Shown: positions 11,331 to 23,873, counted from the stretch's first letter. The stretch is DNA of 64,000 nucleotides from Conchocele bisecta (GCA_029237695.1 CM055265.1:217423679-217487678), one strand, 5' to 3'. The notes: generated by a model from the sequence alone, not told the origin. Translations and numbers: made by a program.

Positions 11331-12060
11331 GTTTTCACTAAACTTCGTACGACTAAAATGCTCGTAGGTGCAAAATTATGATAGTCAGTAAATTGCACAT
11401 TAAAGGTACATGGCCACTCTGTAGGCTCAAAGTGTTCTTTATATCAGAGACATCATCTGAGACATTTTCTGGCAAAATAAACATTCATTCACCATTACCC
11501 CACCTATTGATTGGCAGTATTATACATTTTATATCAGACGTCAATTTCCACACTGATATCAGGGGCAATAACCGTGCTTCCTTAAAATGTTAACAGACAT
11601 TACTATTTATTATCTGTATTTATTTTTTATGTGCAATGATCATACTTTATAATCTGTCGAAAATAGTATTTTTTCAGGTAACGCATTTAATTGTATAAAT
11701 AATTAAAAATTATCATGCCTCATTTGCATATGACAATAGACTGATACCACCGCGAGTCACTATCAGTAATATAACTCTTAGTAAATGATTTGATCTGCAT
11801 AGCGGGCACTCGTAATATTTAGAACTGATGGAATAGTGACATAATTATACACTTATTTAATTCCAGTGTGTGCCTACTGAGTGGGAATGTACCTTTAACA
11901 ACGTTTTCTTGTAAACAATAATTGGATTTACATGTATTAAGCATAGGCTGCATATACAGCCTATGTTCAATAAATGGATATCCATCAATTGAAATTTTAA
12001 GACGATCCTAAATTTGCACTTACGAACATTTTAGTCAAACGGAGTTTAGTGAAACGCCCC
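11331..12060. mobile_element. MITE family F, copy 1, split by a TTAA element
   Basis: Left end TTTCACTAAACTTCGTACGA then CTAAAATGCTCGTAGGTGC; right end GCACTTACGAACATTTTAGT then AGTTTAGTGAAACGCCCC. The internal palindrome CATAGGCTGCATATACAGCC is as in the intact copy at 46466. Its left third is interrupted by the family D element at 11404-11894. Confidence 0.82.
11404..11894 (-). mobile_element. TTAA-flanked MITE family D, short subtype
   Basis: Ends AGGTACATGG and GGAATGTACCT, flanked by TTAA at 11400-11403 and 11895-11898. It shares ATCAGAGACATCATCTGAGA, CACCATTACCCC and AATTAAAAATTATCATGCC with 18171-18672 in the opposite orientation. It is inserted in family F copy 1. The TTAA target suggests a piggyBac- or Kolobok-type parent. 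Confidence 0.85.
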
Positions 12061-12968
12061 CCCCCCCCCAGAGTATGTATAGCTATGCCCCTTGGATTAC
12101 CTAAAACCAACAGGCCCGTCTTACACCGGCCAAATGTCGCGAAGTTACACCCACTATATCATTATATATGCGGGCGTATGTAATTACAAAATGTTTCATT
12201 TAGCGTCGATCAGGCAAAGTCATGATCAGATAGTGTTTTGACGTCATGACGTCATGGCGTAGCGTCATTAAAACGAGCTAATGCTTTCTAATAATGTTAT
12301 GCATGTCTTTGAAGATTGATTCAATCAATAATGACAAACGTGACATATGCAAGTATACTGCTCATAAATTCAGAATATTATAACACCAGCGGCTATGTTA
12401 TTTGTGTGCGTATACAGGGTATTTGGAGCACGTTATTGTTTCTGTCAGCCGAGTTGAGCCCGGCTCTGAGTTGAGTAGGGACACAGTTTATGAACTCGGG
12501 ATATATGCCAAACTTGGAATGATTTTTACGGATACAAATTATAGTAATTTGTGATTGTTTTACAGTCCATCATAGTTCATGACAAATTATAAAGCAGTTT
12601 TTTATTTATCTTATCGTCTATTTCCGGCACACATGTTATCAACGTGGACCAATTGTTTATTATCAACGGTGTTTGCTAGCATGGCCAGACAATTGGCTAC
12701 ACATACCACCCATGATAATTATACCAATATCAACGAGACCACATGACGCCTGCCGTGTATGTTGTCGCCACCCGTTTATCCCTAGTAATAGTGCCACCAA
12801 TGGTCACCGGCCGATCTAATGTACGCTAAGGCCGGTCGTTGAACCAATACAACACATGACCTATGTCGGCGCGCTGCGGAGGACATCAATGGCAATTCCG
12901 TTTATAGAACGCTCATTACTGCCGCTTCATTACAAACTGCCGGATTTAGATGACCGCAGATATCAACG
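12061..12968. other. No gene seen
   Basis: Moderately AT-rich. No element ends or coding signal were recognised before the minisatellite begins. Confidence 0.4.
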
Positions 12969-14866
12969 TGTTGGCCGCCACCGTACACACAACACGGCTC
13001 GTGACGGCCGTCTGTGCCGGGGTGACTGTTGTTGGCCGCCCCCGTACACACAACACGGCTCGTGACGACCGCCTGTGTCGGGGTGACTGTTATTGGCCGC
13101 CCCCATACACACAACACCGTCCATGACGGCCGCACACACGACACGGTCCATGACGGCCGCCTGTGTCGGGTTGACTGTTGTTGGCCGCCTCCGTACACAC
13201 TACACGGCCCATGACGGCCGCCTGTGTCGTGGTTGACTGTTGTTGGCTGCCTCCGTACATACGACACGGTCCGTGACGGCCGCCTGTGTCGGGCAGACTG
13301 TTATTTGCCGACCCCGTACGCACTACACGGCCCGTGACTGCCGACTGTGTTGGGCAGACTGTTGTTGGCCGACCCCGTACACATGACACGGCCCATGACG
13401 GCCGCCTGTGTCGGGTTGACTGTTGTGGGCCGACCCCGTACACACGACACGGCCCATGACGGCCCATGACGGTTGACTGGTGTTGGCCGCCCCCGTACAC
13501 ACTACACGGCCCGTGACGGCCGCCTGTGTCGTGGTTGACTGTTGTTGGCCGCCCCCATACACACGACACGGTCCGTGACGACCGCCTGTGTCGGGGTGAC
13601 TGTTATTGACCGCCCCCGTACACACGACACGGTCCGTGGTGGCCGCCTGTGTCGGGCAGAGTGTTGTTTGCCGACCCCGTACGCACTACACGGCCCATGA
13701 CGGCCGCCTTTGTCGTGTTGACTGGTGTTGGCCGCCCCCGTACACACTACACGGCCCATGACGGCCGCCTGTGTCGGGTTAACTGTTGTTGGCCGCCCCC
13801 GTACACACGACACGGCCCGTGACGTCCGCCTGTGTCGGGTTGACTGGTGTTGGCCGTCCCCGTACAAACTACACGGCCCATGTCGGCCGCCTGTGTCGTG
13901 GTTGACTGTTGTTGGCCGCCCCAGTACACACGACACGGCCCGTGACGGCCGCCTGTGTCGGGGTGACTGTTATTGACCGCCCCCGTACACACGACTCGGT
14001 TCGTGGTGGCCGCCTGTGTCGGGCAGAGTGTCGTTTGCCGACCCCGTACTCACTACACGGCCCATGACGGCCGCCTTTGTCGTGTTGACTGGTGTTGGCC
14101 GCCCCCGTACACACTACACGGCCCATGACGGCCGCCTGTGTCGGGTTAACTGTTGTTGGCCGCCCCCGTACACACGACACGGCCCGTGACGTCCGCCTGT
14201 GTCGGGTTGACTGGTGTTGGCCGCCCCCGTACAAACTACATGGCCCATGTCGGCCGCCTGTGTCGTGGTTGACTGTTGTTGGCCGCCCCAGTACACACGA
14301 CACGGCCCGTGACGGCCGCCTGTGTCGGGGTGACTGTTATTGACCGCCCCCGTACACACGACTCGGTTCGTGGTGGCCGCCTGTGTCGGGCAGAGTGTCG
14401 TTTGCCGACCCCGTACTCACTACACGGCCCATGACGGCCGCCTTTGTCGTGTTGACTGGTGTTGGCCGCCCCCGTACACACTACACGGCCCATGACGGCC
14501 GCTGTGTTGTGGTTGAATGTTGTTGGCCGCCCCCGTACTCACGACACGGCCCGTGACGGCCGCCTGTGTCGGGGTGACTGTTATTGGCAGCCCCGTACAC
14601 ACGACACGGTCCGTGACGGCCGCCTGTGTCGGGCTGACTGTTATTGGCCGCCCCCGTACACACAATACGGCTCGTGACGGCCGCCTGTGTCGGGGTGACT
14701 GTTGTTGGCGGCCCCGTACACGCGACACGGCCCATGTTGTGGTGACTGTTGTGGGCCGACCTCTGTATACACTACACGGCACATGACGACCGCCTGCGTC
14801 GGGTTGACTGGTGTGGGCCGACCCCGTACACACTACACGGACCGTGACGGCCGCCTGTGTCAGGGC
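12969..14866. repeat. 61-bp GC-rich minisatellite with 367-bp higher-order unit
   Basis: About 31 tandem copies of a unit containing GACGGCCGCCTGTGTCGGG, TTGACTGTTGTTGGCCGCCC and CCGTACACACGACACGGCCC. Between 13701 and 14434 the array repeats as near-identical blocks exactly 367 bp apart (six monomers; landmark GCCGCCTTTGTCGTGTTGAC at 13703, 14070 and 14437). The open frames on both strands (GRPTTVN, TGGRHGPC motifs) follow from the repeat lacking stops and are not genes. Confidence 0.95.
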
Positions 14867-15169
14867 AGGGTATATACGTTTTAAGTCCCTTTTCTCAGAT
14901 GGACGACCAGCTCTATTAATGGTACATAACCTTCCGGATGCCCTGATAGTAAACTTTGTCACGAATGCACGGTGAGTGACGACAAAGCAAAGCTACGCTG
15001 AAAATAACGTTGTCAACATATTGATTATTACCAGGAAACGTCAGATGCCAGCCGTCCACACGCCATGGACGTAGGCGTGACACTAACTGAAAACGCGAAT
15101 CCACCGGCGTGTGTGGAGATGGTCCAGGGACGCTGGCAACACCGTGTACCGTTGTAACATATAGAAATA
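14867..15169. other. No gene seen
   Basis: Spacer between the minisatellite and a family G element. Nothing recognised. Confidence 0.35.
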
Positions 15170-15364
15170 CAGTGGAACTTCTGCAAATCGGACACCCTGT
15201 AAGCCGCTGTGAGTAATACAGATGGGTTTCATTTTCTTTTATCTCCGATGGTACTGTCTGTTCGTGATTGCAAGCATGAGCACATGTGTTGGAGTGGTCA
15301 TACATGTATGACTGGTTTACAGGGTGTCCTCCCAGGGTGTGCGATATATAGGGGTTCTACCGTA
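15170..15364. mobile_element. MITE family G, diverged copy 2
   Basis: Begins ACAGTGGAACTTCTGCAAAT then CGGACACCCTG and ends near GGGTTCTACCGTAG. The interior (CATTTATCTC-like, GATTGCAAGCATG) resembles the copies at 33216 and 45537. The right terminus is decayed. Confidence 0.6.
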
Positions 15365-15463
15365 GTATACGCAAAGGAGACCGCTGAGCCCAGCTGAAGG
15401 AAAATATGTATAACAAGTACCGCAGTAACATAAACACATAAGAAATAGGTAACACATAATACT

Positions 15464-16012
15464 ACTGTCTGTTTTACGAAACCTGCCCAAATTTTACGGC
15501 CATTTACACAATGCAAAAACAGTATTTTTTTTTGAGAGTGCGCCTCCTTTTTATTTCGTGAAATTTTGTCAAATATTGATTTCATTTCGAAATATTTATT
15601 TCTCTATGGGACTTTAACATGGGGTAAAATGAGCTGGAGTAGCTGAGGGAGCAGTCAAAAAAACGAAAACAATTGGAAATTGCTTCCGAAACCTGGCTAA
15701 ATAGCTTGGAAATGATTTAACTAAGAAAACAAAAGTTACATTTTGAAAATCGGTCCAGTATTTCTGAAATTAGAAAAATGTCCCCATGTTAAATCCCCAT
15801 AGACATCTTCATATTGTGAAGATGTCTATGGGGATTTAACATGTGGAAATTGTATTTTCGTCATAAAATCAATATTGGACCAAATTTCACTAAATAAAAA
15901 GAAAATAAAGCTCATTCTTAAATTTTCCTTTAATTTCATATTATCAACATATTCGTTTTTGCATTGTTTATAGAGCCATAACATTTGGGTAGGTTTCGTG
16001 AAACAGACAGTA
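15464..16012. mobile_element. Palindromic MITE family A, full copy
   Basis: Inverted ends ACTGTCTGTTTTACGAAACC and GGTTTCGTGAAACAGACAGT next to TA. The centre is a hairpin, AAATCCCCATAGACATCTTC facing GAAGATGTCTATGGGGATTT at about 15789-15838. It is 550 bp long, non-coding and largely self-complementary. Confidence 0.85.
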
Positions 16013-16344
16013 ATGCAACTCATGCGTCATAGAACACAAACGCCAATGAACCACCCCTCATCCACTATCAACAAAGGCCTCAGGAGATGAAAGCAGATGA
16101 ACAAACGATACAAACAAACGTGACGTGACGGCCATGGTACCGACTTGAAATGGCAAGTGGGCAAAACTGCTCACGGATTGGTAAATGCAGCATACATGGC
16201 GTCATAAACCTCCCGATAATCCCTTGCCGTTCATCCTGATACTACCGACGATCGCTGTAGATGTTGGCCATTGCACATGATGTCGTTAAATAAGCAGCGG
16301 CATTGTAATTTTGTCACCAGTGACAGCAATGGTGGGCGTGTTAA

Positions 16345-16521
16345 CCCTTACTACGCTGTTTATTTTTAATATTTCTCGACAAAAACCTGGTTTTGACAGC
16401 ACATGAGAATCGTCTCCAGTGGAGACGATTCTCATGTGCTGTCAAAACCAGTGTTTTGTTAAGAATTAAAGCACACATGATAAACAGCAGACGGCAATTT
16501 CCGTCAACAGCTTAGGAAGGG
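16345..16521. mobile_element. TTAA-flanked foldback family L, copy 1
   Basis: Ends CCCTTACTACGCTG and CTTAGGAAGGG with TTAA at 16341-16344 and 16522-16525. The centre is a strong hairpin (GGTTTTGACAGCACATGAGA, then ATCGTCTCCA and its complement). The CCCT..AGGG end on a TTAA target fits a piggyBac-type MITE; this is inferred from motif only. Confidence 0.8.
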
Positions 16522-16849
16522 TTAATGGTATGTCCCGATATGATGATCTGAGGTGCAGGGCTAGACTGGCCGCCACTGAGTTATGGCCAGTATTGTCGGC
16601 CGCCGGAGCAGGGTTTAGTCGTGCGTGCATGTATCGGTGGCGGAACTGCACTCATTCCACGTACGCCCAGTTTCCCTGAAATGCTGCGCCAGGTAGCTGC
16701 GCTACAGGTTACAGACACGCTCAAAACAGTGCCACTATACCACGACATTGACAGAATATTACAATAGCAATAACTGACATCGTTAAACGATGTTAATACC
16801 CATGCTGGCAGCCTCGATAATAAAAGAAATCAACGAACGTCATCAGTGA

Positions 16850-17108
16850 CATTGACCGTGGGCGCTGTCGGACGTGCGTCATATGCGAAGCAAAGCACCA
16901 TCCACAGACATACATTGTGGCCAAATATTATCACATTTAGTGAAGCAGTTGAATTGTGTAACGCATTTATCTTACAAACAGGGTGAACATAAGTCCTCAG
17001 TGACCTTGACATTGTGCTGTCGGATGTGGGTCGTATGCAAAACAAAGAACCACATTGTGGCCAAATATTATCAAAATCAGTGAAGCAATTCATAAGTTAT
17101 TGAAAACT
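16850..17108. repeat. Family Q, two tandem diverged copies
   Basis: The words TGTGGCCAAATATTATCA and AGTGAAGCA.TT.AT occur twice, about 150 bp apart, together with AACATAAGTCCTCAGTGACC. A third copy lies at 34309-34425. Class unknown. Confidence 0.55.
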
Positions 17109-17153
17109 TAAAGGTGTTCAATGGCCAATATACATCGATTAGTGTTGTCTTAA

Positions 17154-17861
17154 AGGTACATGCCCACGCAGTAGGCACAAAATGTTCTTTATGGGAATTA
17201 AATAAGTGTACAATTATGTCACTATTCCACCAGTTCTAAAAATTACGAGTGCCCGCTATACAAATATAATCATTTATTAATTATCAATTTACTGTTAGCG
17301 ACGCGCGGCGGTAACAGTCTATTTTGATAATGTGCGGGGACGACGGCTTTCACATCACGGCTTGCGGTGCGCATGCGCAGTATACTACGCACGCCAGTAG
17401 GCTTCCCAATATGTAAACAAGAATATCAACATGTCGAAACGTCCAGGACGGAAATTGTATGAAACGACGTCGGCCAAAAAAAGGCGAAATGTCTGAGGGA
17501 CAGGCAGTACAGAGAGAGAGTGAGTGGTTAATATTGGCGACCAGATCACCAAATGGAAAGAGTTACGTGGAGATTTAGATTTGGACTCGAACAGAGATTT
17601 TTCTTCTCAGCTTCCGATACTTCACTGCGCATGTCAAAGATGTGATATGATTGACCGTGTCACGTGACGCGTGTTGGTAAAAATAGCACGAGGTCGGAAA
17701 ATACCCTTTCTGGTCGCGGCATATAAAATGCGATTTAACACCAATTAACACGCGCCGTAATTATAAATAACTCGTTAGTGGGTAGACAAATGGCTCATAT
17801 AAGGCATGACAGAAAATGAAAAGTAGTAGTACAGTGTAACCTGCTGCGTGGGCATGTACCT
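17154..17861 (+). mobile_element. TTAA-flanked element family D, long subtype
   Basis: Ends AGGTACATGCCCACGCAG and CTGCGTGGGCATGTACCT, with TTAA at 17150-17153 and 17862-17865. It carries a remnant coding stretch starting with an ATG near 17431 (MSKRPGRKLYET, then after two stops IGDQITKWKELRGDLDLDSN) that is also present in the copy at 55130-56920. It is therefore probably a deletion derivative of an autonomous TTAA-targeting transposon. Confidence 0.85.
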
Positions 17862-17879
17862 TTAACCCATTAGAGAGCA

Positions 17880-18053
17880 AAAACTACATAAGTCTGTGCC
17901 AAACTCCATAGACCACCAAATGCAGCTCATGAAGACGCGTTTGCTGCGCCATATTTCATCAAAATCCGTTGCATATTAAGGAAAATATCAAATAATACTT
18001 ACTTTGGAGTGGGCGACGTTGTTGTTGTTGTAACCTCGTGATCATGCACCTTG
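17880..18053. mobile_element. MITE family C, right half only
   Basis: Starts in the core-adjacent sequence (ACATAAGTCTGTGCC) and runs to the terminus CGTGATCATGCACCTTG. The left arm and core palindrome are missing. It lies directly after the family D element, so a rearrangement may have removed the rest. Confidence 0.8.
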
Positions 18054-18170
18054 TGTCTGTATTTCATGTGAAATGGGTATGCAGCTGTTACCGGTCGTTT
18101 GTTTGAACAGTCTCATGTGATGTGGCAACAACTTATACCGTTATCGTATCCTAAGATTGACATGGTTTAA

Positions 18171-18672
18171 AGGTACATGCCCATTCAGTAGGCACAAACT
18201 GTTCTTTATGGGAATAAAACACGTGTATAATTGTGTCACTAGTCCACCAGTTCGAAAAATTACGAGTGCACGCTATACAGATATAATCAGTTAGTAATAT
18301 TTATTTTACTGAAACTGACGCGCGGTGGTATCAGGCTATTTTCATATGCAAATGAGGCATGATATTTTTTAATTATTTATACTAATTAAATGCGTCACCT
18401 AAACAATTATATTTTCGACAGATTATAAAGTATGATCATTGCACATCAACAAATAAATAGAGATAATAAATAGTAATGTAAGTTAGTATTTTACTGAAAC
18501 ACGGTTATCTCCCCTGATATCAGTGTGAAAATTTACGTCCGATATAAAATGTATAACGATGCCAATTAATACACGGGGTAATGGTGAATGAATGTTTATT
18601 TTGCCAGAAAATGTCTCAGATGATGTCTGTGATATAAAGTACATTGTGTGCCTACTGAGTGGGCATGCACCT
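18171..18672 (+). mobile_element. TTAA-flanked MITE family D, short subtype
   Basis: Ends AGGTACATGCCCATTCAGTA and GAGTGGGCATGCACCT, TTAA on both sides. It shares its interior with 11404-11894 in the opposite orientation. Non-coding. Confidence 0.85.
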
Positions 18673-20483
18673 TTAAACTTAAACTCGCACCAGCGAACAA
18701 TTCGTTCCCACGATATAACAATTCGTTCCTACGAATTAACAATTCGTTCCCGTGGGATCGAAATGTTATTTCGTGGAAACGAATTGTTAAATTAATTGAG
18801 GAAACGGGGCTCCGTCCTTTCCTGATCCTAGATCCAGGTCGTTAAGTTATATTAAATTGTTATCGACGCCAGGGTGACACTGGGATAGTTCATTATTGTG
18901 TTGGAACACCAAGCACGTTGTGGAAAGAGACAACACGGTATACAGTTACAATGATGATGTATTTACAAAATGAGATATACACAAATAATTAATGTTCAAG
19001 ACAGTACGGACAACGTCCTCTCGAGGGTTCACCAAGGCACAGTCACACAACCAAGGCACAGTCACGATTCTGGAACAGGTAAGTATCGTATAACAATGTT
19101 CATCACGTTCAAGATACGAAGTTAGAATTTCTGGTATCTAACTCAAGTTTCCGCCTTCATGACGGTGACGTTATATGACGTCGTTAAGTTATATTAAAAT
19201 ATTATCGACTGCTTGGGCGGTTGGGGCGAATAATATCACATGAGTGGACGTCCTTTAAGATTCATCTCGTCCTTGGATGGAATGACGTCACCGGAATAAT
19301 AACCCCGCTCGATACGCCCTGTCCCACACGGAGCAGAGTCCCCGCTGGTACACGGAATCGTGTAGTGGACACCAGAATAGGATCGGTGCAGCGTACTGGT
19401 TCTACGCAAGAACACCCGATAGACGTGTCGTCGCTGGGTGGCTGGCTGGCTGGCTGACTGGCTAGGACTACAAACGTGTAACGTGTAACGTGTAACGTGT
19501 AATAGTATCCATAATAGTCACAGTAGTGCACATGAAATCATTATTATGATTGCATGGCAATACTAAACAACCTCGTAAATTACAATGATCAATCATGATA
19601 AATTACAATGTACACAAAGATATGTTCTCTAGTTGGAAGAAGGGGGCTGATGGAATTCATATGTCGGAGAATGCGATATAACACATTAATGAACAGCCAC
19701 TATATCCAGTGTACCCAACGATACATATATTTACAGCCATACATGTGAATATCGACTTCATTCACAGTTATTTACCATTAGTAAACAAACATGTAATTGC
19801 GACCCGGCCTTACCCTGATCAGACTGCACGTGGCCAACTGCGCTAATTTAATAAAGAGCAACTATGCCAAGTATTTTCCTGTGTAGACTCACAGTATTAC
19901 ATGACTAATGATAAACACTGTAGACTCTACTTAGACTGCAGGATTCCACAGGCCGACCTAAGGCAACAGTGATTGAAATACATTATACTTCACATCATGT
20001 CCTTATTACAGCTTTCTGACGTATAAATCAGTGCATGCTTTCAGTGCAGAACTGTCTGATCTGGTCTATCTTGGTCGCAATGGCATTTTCACTATTTACA
20101 ATACATTGTGAACGTACATGACTTAATAAAATGAATGTACAGACGACTGTGATTGGAATTTTACATTGTAGTCGTTCAGAACGGCTACGATTGCGACACT
20201 TGAGCTTATTTGGACTCGTGTGGTATTGTTGTGCACCCATCTATATTGCATTTAGCTATTTTTCAAAATATGTTGCTGCGAGACGTTTGTGTAATTAACT
20301 TTGACAACATTGTCATAGTCATTGACATAAACTGACAGTTGTAGTAAAACCGCACTTGTAATATTATTCCTTCCAGTAGCATTCGATGGTTATTATGGAT
20401 CACTCGAGTTTATATTGTAATTTAAATCTCACATGAACCAATGCGATGCTATATAACGGTTGCAAAATAATGCTCACACTCCT
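18673..20483. other. No gene seen; small repeats
   Basis: Three direct copies of AACAATTCGTTCC and one inverted copy lie at 18696-18790. A 28-bp direct repeat (GTCGTTAAGTTATATTAAA, then TTATCGAC) occurs at about 18838 and 19178. GGCT and CGTGTAA microsatellites lie at 19437-19466 and 19474-19503. No gene was recognised. Confidence 0.5.
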
Positions 20484-20870
20484 CAGGCCCGTACGCAGAA
20501 ATTAATTTAGGGGGGTTCGTTATCGACGGCGCAAAGGGCTAAACATTTTTGTTTTGCACATCCACGGACAGATCTCGGCATATTACCATTTCATCCCTAA
20601 GTAACTGGAATGGATTTTGATATGTTAATTTTGCAACCCAATCCAATCATCACAAATGATTTTCACATGGGTTGTTTTTGTTCTCAAAATTATGAAAAAT
20701 ACTTGCAAAAAGTGCAGATCCAGATGAGACGGCTCGTTACGAGCCGGCTCATCTGGATCTACAATTTTTGCCAATACCACTATACAGACCGGTGGTCATC
20801 ATCATGGTGGTGTTTAAATGGTTAAGGGGGTGCGTACTCACCCGTCGCACCCCCTCTGCGTACGGGCCTG
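20484..20870. mobile_element. MITE family M, copy 1
   Basis: Inverted ends CAGGCCCGTACGCAG and CTGCGTACGGGCCTG. The central hairpin is AGATCCAGATGAGACGGCTC facing GAGCCGGCTCATCTGGATCT at about 20716-20761. A diverged copy with the same order is at 63508-63852. Non-coding. Confidence 0.85.
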
Positions 20871-21136
20871 GTCCTCCCCATATGTTCTTGCAGTGGTACT
20901 ACTGTTGACCTTGATATTGAGCACGGAGGTGTCACGAGTGAACTATAGCGCGATCACAGCAGCTGCATATTGATGACAATAAATAAGAAGTTTCCATACA
21001 CGTTGAACTTCGAATTAATATTAGTTCCGTTAATTTTGACGCATATATTTCGGAAGGAATGAAGCACTACCGGACGACCAGACGGAATAACAATAACCTA
21101 GTAAAAAAAACTGTATATAACAAATGTGACTGTCTT

Positions 21137-21362
21137 GAGAAATGGGGATGAGATATGTGATGAGACCAGTTTAGGGCCAGCTCAGCATATGCATCCGCAC
21201 AGTCTGATCAGGATGTGCAATGTCCGCCATTCCATCAAATGAAATACCCGTCAATAAACAATTAATATTGATCGTTATCAGGCTACAGAAATGTGCTATT
21301 TGATCACGAGCAATACTGTTGACAAATACTGTAAGCCCCATTGCTCCAGTCATGCGGTCACA
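21137..21362. mobile_element. MITE family H, copy
   Basis: Starts near TGAGAAATGGGGATGAG and ends near AAGCCCCATTGCTCCAGTCA. The interior TGCATCCGCACAGTCTGATC and GATCGTTATCAGGCTACAG is shared with the other family H copies. Confidence 0.65.
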
Positions 21363-21366
21363 TAGC

Positions 21367-21788
21367 CAATGTGCATGATCACGTGGTTACAACAACAACA
21401 ACGTCGCCCACTCAAAAGTAAGTATTATTTGATATTTTCCTTAATATTCAACGGATTTTTATGAAATGTGGCGCAGCAAACGCGTTTTCATGAGCTGTAT
21501 TTGGTGGTCCATGGATTTTGGCACATACTTTTGTCGTTTTTGCGAAGAATCGATCTCCGTGTCGGAGTCACGACACGGAAATCGATTCTTCGCAAAAACG
21601 ACAGACGTTTGGGCGAAAATACAGAGACCACCAAATGCAACTTAACAAGACGCGTTTGATGTGCCATATTTCATAAAAATCCGTTACGTAATAAGGACAC
21701 TATAAAAGAATACGTACTTTAAATCAGATGGATTCTGGAAATTTCAGTACGTGTTGTTGTTGTTAATACCACGTGATCATACACCTTG
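21367..21788. mobile_element. MITE family C, copy 3
   Basis: Opposite orientation to copy 1. Left end ATGTGCATGATCACGTGG, right end CCACGTGATCATACACCTTG. The core has GAATCGATCTCCGTGTCGG, then a small spacer and its complement. Full length. Confidence 0.88.
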
Positions 21789-21865
21789 ATAACACTATCA
21801 GCAAGTATCCCACTGTGTGCGCGCCATATTACTAGAATTAGTAGAAGGGGCGACTATAGTCGCCA

Positions 21866-21957
21866 CTTTCGCCATCGTCGACGTCGTCGTCGTCGTCGTT
21901 TGTGTCGTTTTCGTCGTCGGCGTCCACGTCCACGTCCACGTCGTCGTCGCGTCAACA
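21866..21957. repeat. GTC/CGT-rich low-complexity tract
   Basis: CGTCGTCGTCGTCG runs and GTCCACGTCCACGTCCACG. The valine-rich and arginine-rich frames across it are artefacts. Confidence 0.85.
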
Positions 21958-22414
21958 AATGTCAAACACAAGCTTCTTCATCATGATATAACTTTAATAT
22001 TACTTGACGGATTGCTTCAATATTTGGACACTAATCTTGATACATGCGAGCATTTGGAACACACTCGTGCCCCCATTAACATGACCTTGACCTTTTGTAC
22101 TTTCACATGGTTGTGGAAACACTTTTTTGTTATGTCTAACGTTTGTTTTTATGTCAGACAGTTTCTTCACCCTTGACCTTTTTTCGTGTTTAAAGCATGC
22201 ACTTCTCTGATGGTTTTTGTGATGCTTACTTTAGCACATGCCCATGATGCTGTTATGGTCAAATGTCTCGGCAGGCGCGATACCGCTTCCGTGGCAAATT
22301 CTTGTCTTTCCGTGTGTTCATTGGTCTCCGTTGGGTAATGTGTTCTCTGTTGTATATTCCCCTCGGGGTGTATGTATGTCGGTGGTATTATATAAATACT
22401 GCCCTTGCGCAGGT

Positions 22415-22508
22415 AAATACTGTGGATTATCTCTCTGATGAAGCAATATCTCCATCGGCTATCGTGTTTGGAGATATTGTTTTCGAGGGGAGATAATCCA
22501 TAATATTT
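22415..22508. mobile_element. Short foldback element
   Basis: Left arm TACTGTGGATTATCTC then GAAGCAATATCTCC; right arm GGAGATATTGTTTTC then GGGGAGATAATCCATAAT. It is probably a minimal MITE. Confidence 0.6.
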
Positions 22509-23786
22509 CCCTCAACCAAGTGCGATATTTAAATTATTATACCGATTATTTAATTATGAACATGATTACAGTGGCTGTTTACGAAACAGAAACAAGAGCA
22601 AACCATTTGTTTTCTGAAGAATCCGCTATATTGTATACGAAGGCTGAGATGGTACCCGGTTTCTATTGTAATACTACACCAGGAATGTCAAGAACGGGGT
22701 ATCAGCCCACCATCTGTTGTCATTTCATTCGTATGCTTCGCACTTTCGGCATCTATTGTGCATAAACACCGAGGCAGTCCAACCAGATTTCGGCTGTTTC
22801 TGTAATTACGCTTCGTGTATTTTCGTACGGGAGGGTAATATTGCCCGTCGCGTTGTAAAGCGGGCGGCACAGACTACTTTTATCACGTAACATGAAATTG
22901 ACCAATGCAATGCCGAAAGATTGCAATGAGGTACAATAAAATATAACATACGCATTGTATTATTGTTTTATGGTATTAGGTAATTATTCATGAAATAGCT
23001 TTGAATATAAAACCTGGCTGCGTTTTGCGATCTGATTCGAAAGTATTATATCGGTTCGTCGATTGTCGACGTCATTTATGGATAATTCCGGTAACCCTGC
23101 AATGCTAAGGTCTGTTTCCCAGCGACGGCGGTTGTATTTTGGCAAGTGCCACGATTCATAAGCAGCAAAGCACATTAACACATATGCCGTATCATTTAGA
23201 TGGCGGCCGGAGAAACCATCGCTTACATCATTGCAGATTACAGAACCTGACGTTCGTGGATAGTTCCATTTAAGGACGTTGAACGTTGGCTGAAATTCCA
23301 CTCGGCATTTATTATGAACTATACACGAATTACATATAGTTATAGCACAGTTCTGTGCTGGTTCTATGAGATTACAGCGTGCTCGTCTAGCCTGGTGTGC
23401 GGCGGCGGCGGCCACGGCGGGAGTGAGTGGCGCTCTCCGACTACAGCGCCATTGGTTTACTGATCGCTGCCAGCAATAGTTGTGTTGTCGGTGTTCCACG
23501 GATATACTGCCCAGCTACCCGCCACTGTGTAACTCTCGACCCATACATTCTCCTCTACACGGAAAATTACTTACGGGAGGTGTTCAGTCGATTAACGATA
23601 CTTACGTGTAATCGTGGCAGGAATATTTACATGTTTATCATATGAAGTATATTAGCAGCTCATATGTATCGCTTCGTATGTGATATATAATACGACGGTC
23701 AATAGTGAAAAACGGTACCAAACATCAAACACGACTTGTGAGAGTGGATGAACCGTGTTGTATTATAAGTTTACGGACAGTAGTTA
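22509..23786. other. Upstream region of the RGK gene
   Basis: No element or gene was recognised. A 171-codon open frame on - (23499-22984) lacks an ATG near its start and has no recognisable domain. The promoter and 5' untranslated region of the GTPase gene probably begin somewhere here, but no TATA box or start site can be assigned. Confidence 0.4.
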
Positions 23787-23873
23787 TAACAGACCCAACT
23801 GCCATCCAACTGCCATCCACTCCCGGTCCGTTTCTGGATACAGTCGCCATTGGCAGATGCCCGGAGTGACAGA

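Noticed and set aside
12902..14962. Overlapping open frames on both strands in the 61-bp minisatellite
   Set aside because: The frames follow the repeat period and change when the period shifts; no start context or domain.
21817..22176. Valine-rich 119-codon open frame
   Set aside because: Driven by the GTC/CGT low-complexity tract; no domain.
22984..23499. 171-codon open frame on the - strand upstream of the RGK gene
   Set aside because: Begins at a GTG with no ATG near its start, and no recognisable motif; likely chance in a GC-richer promoter-proximal region.
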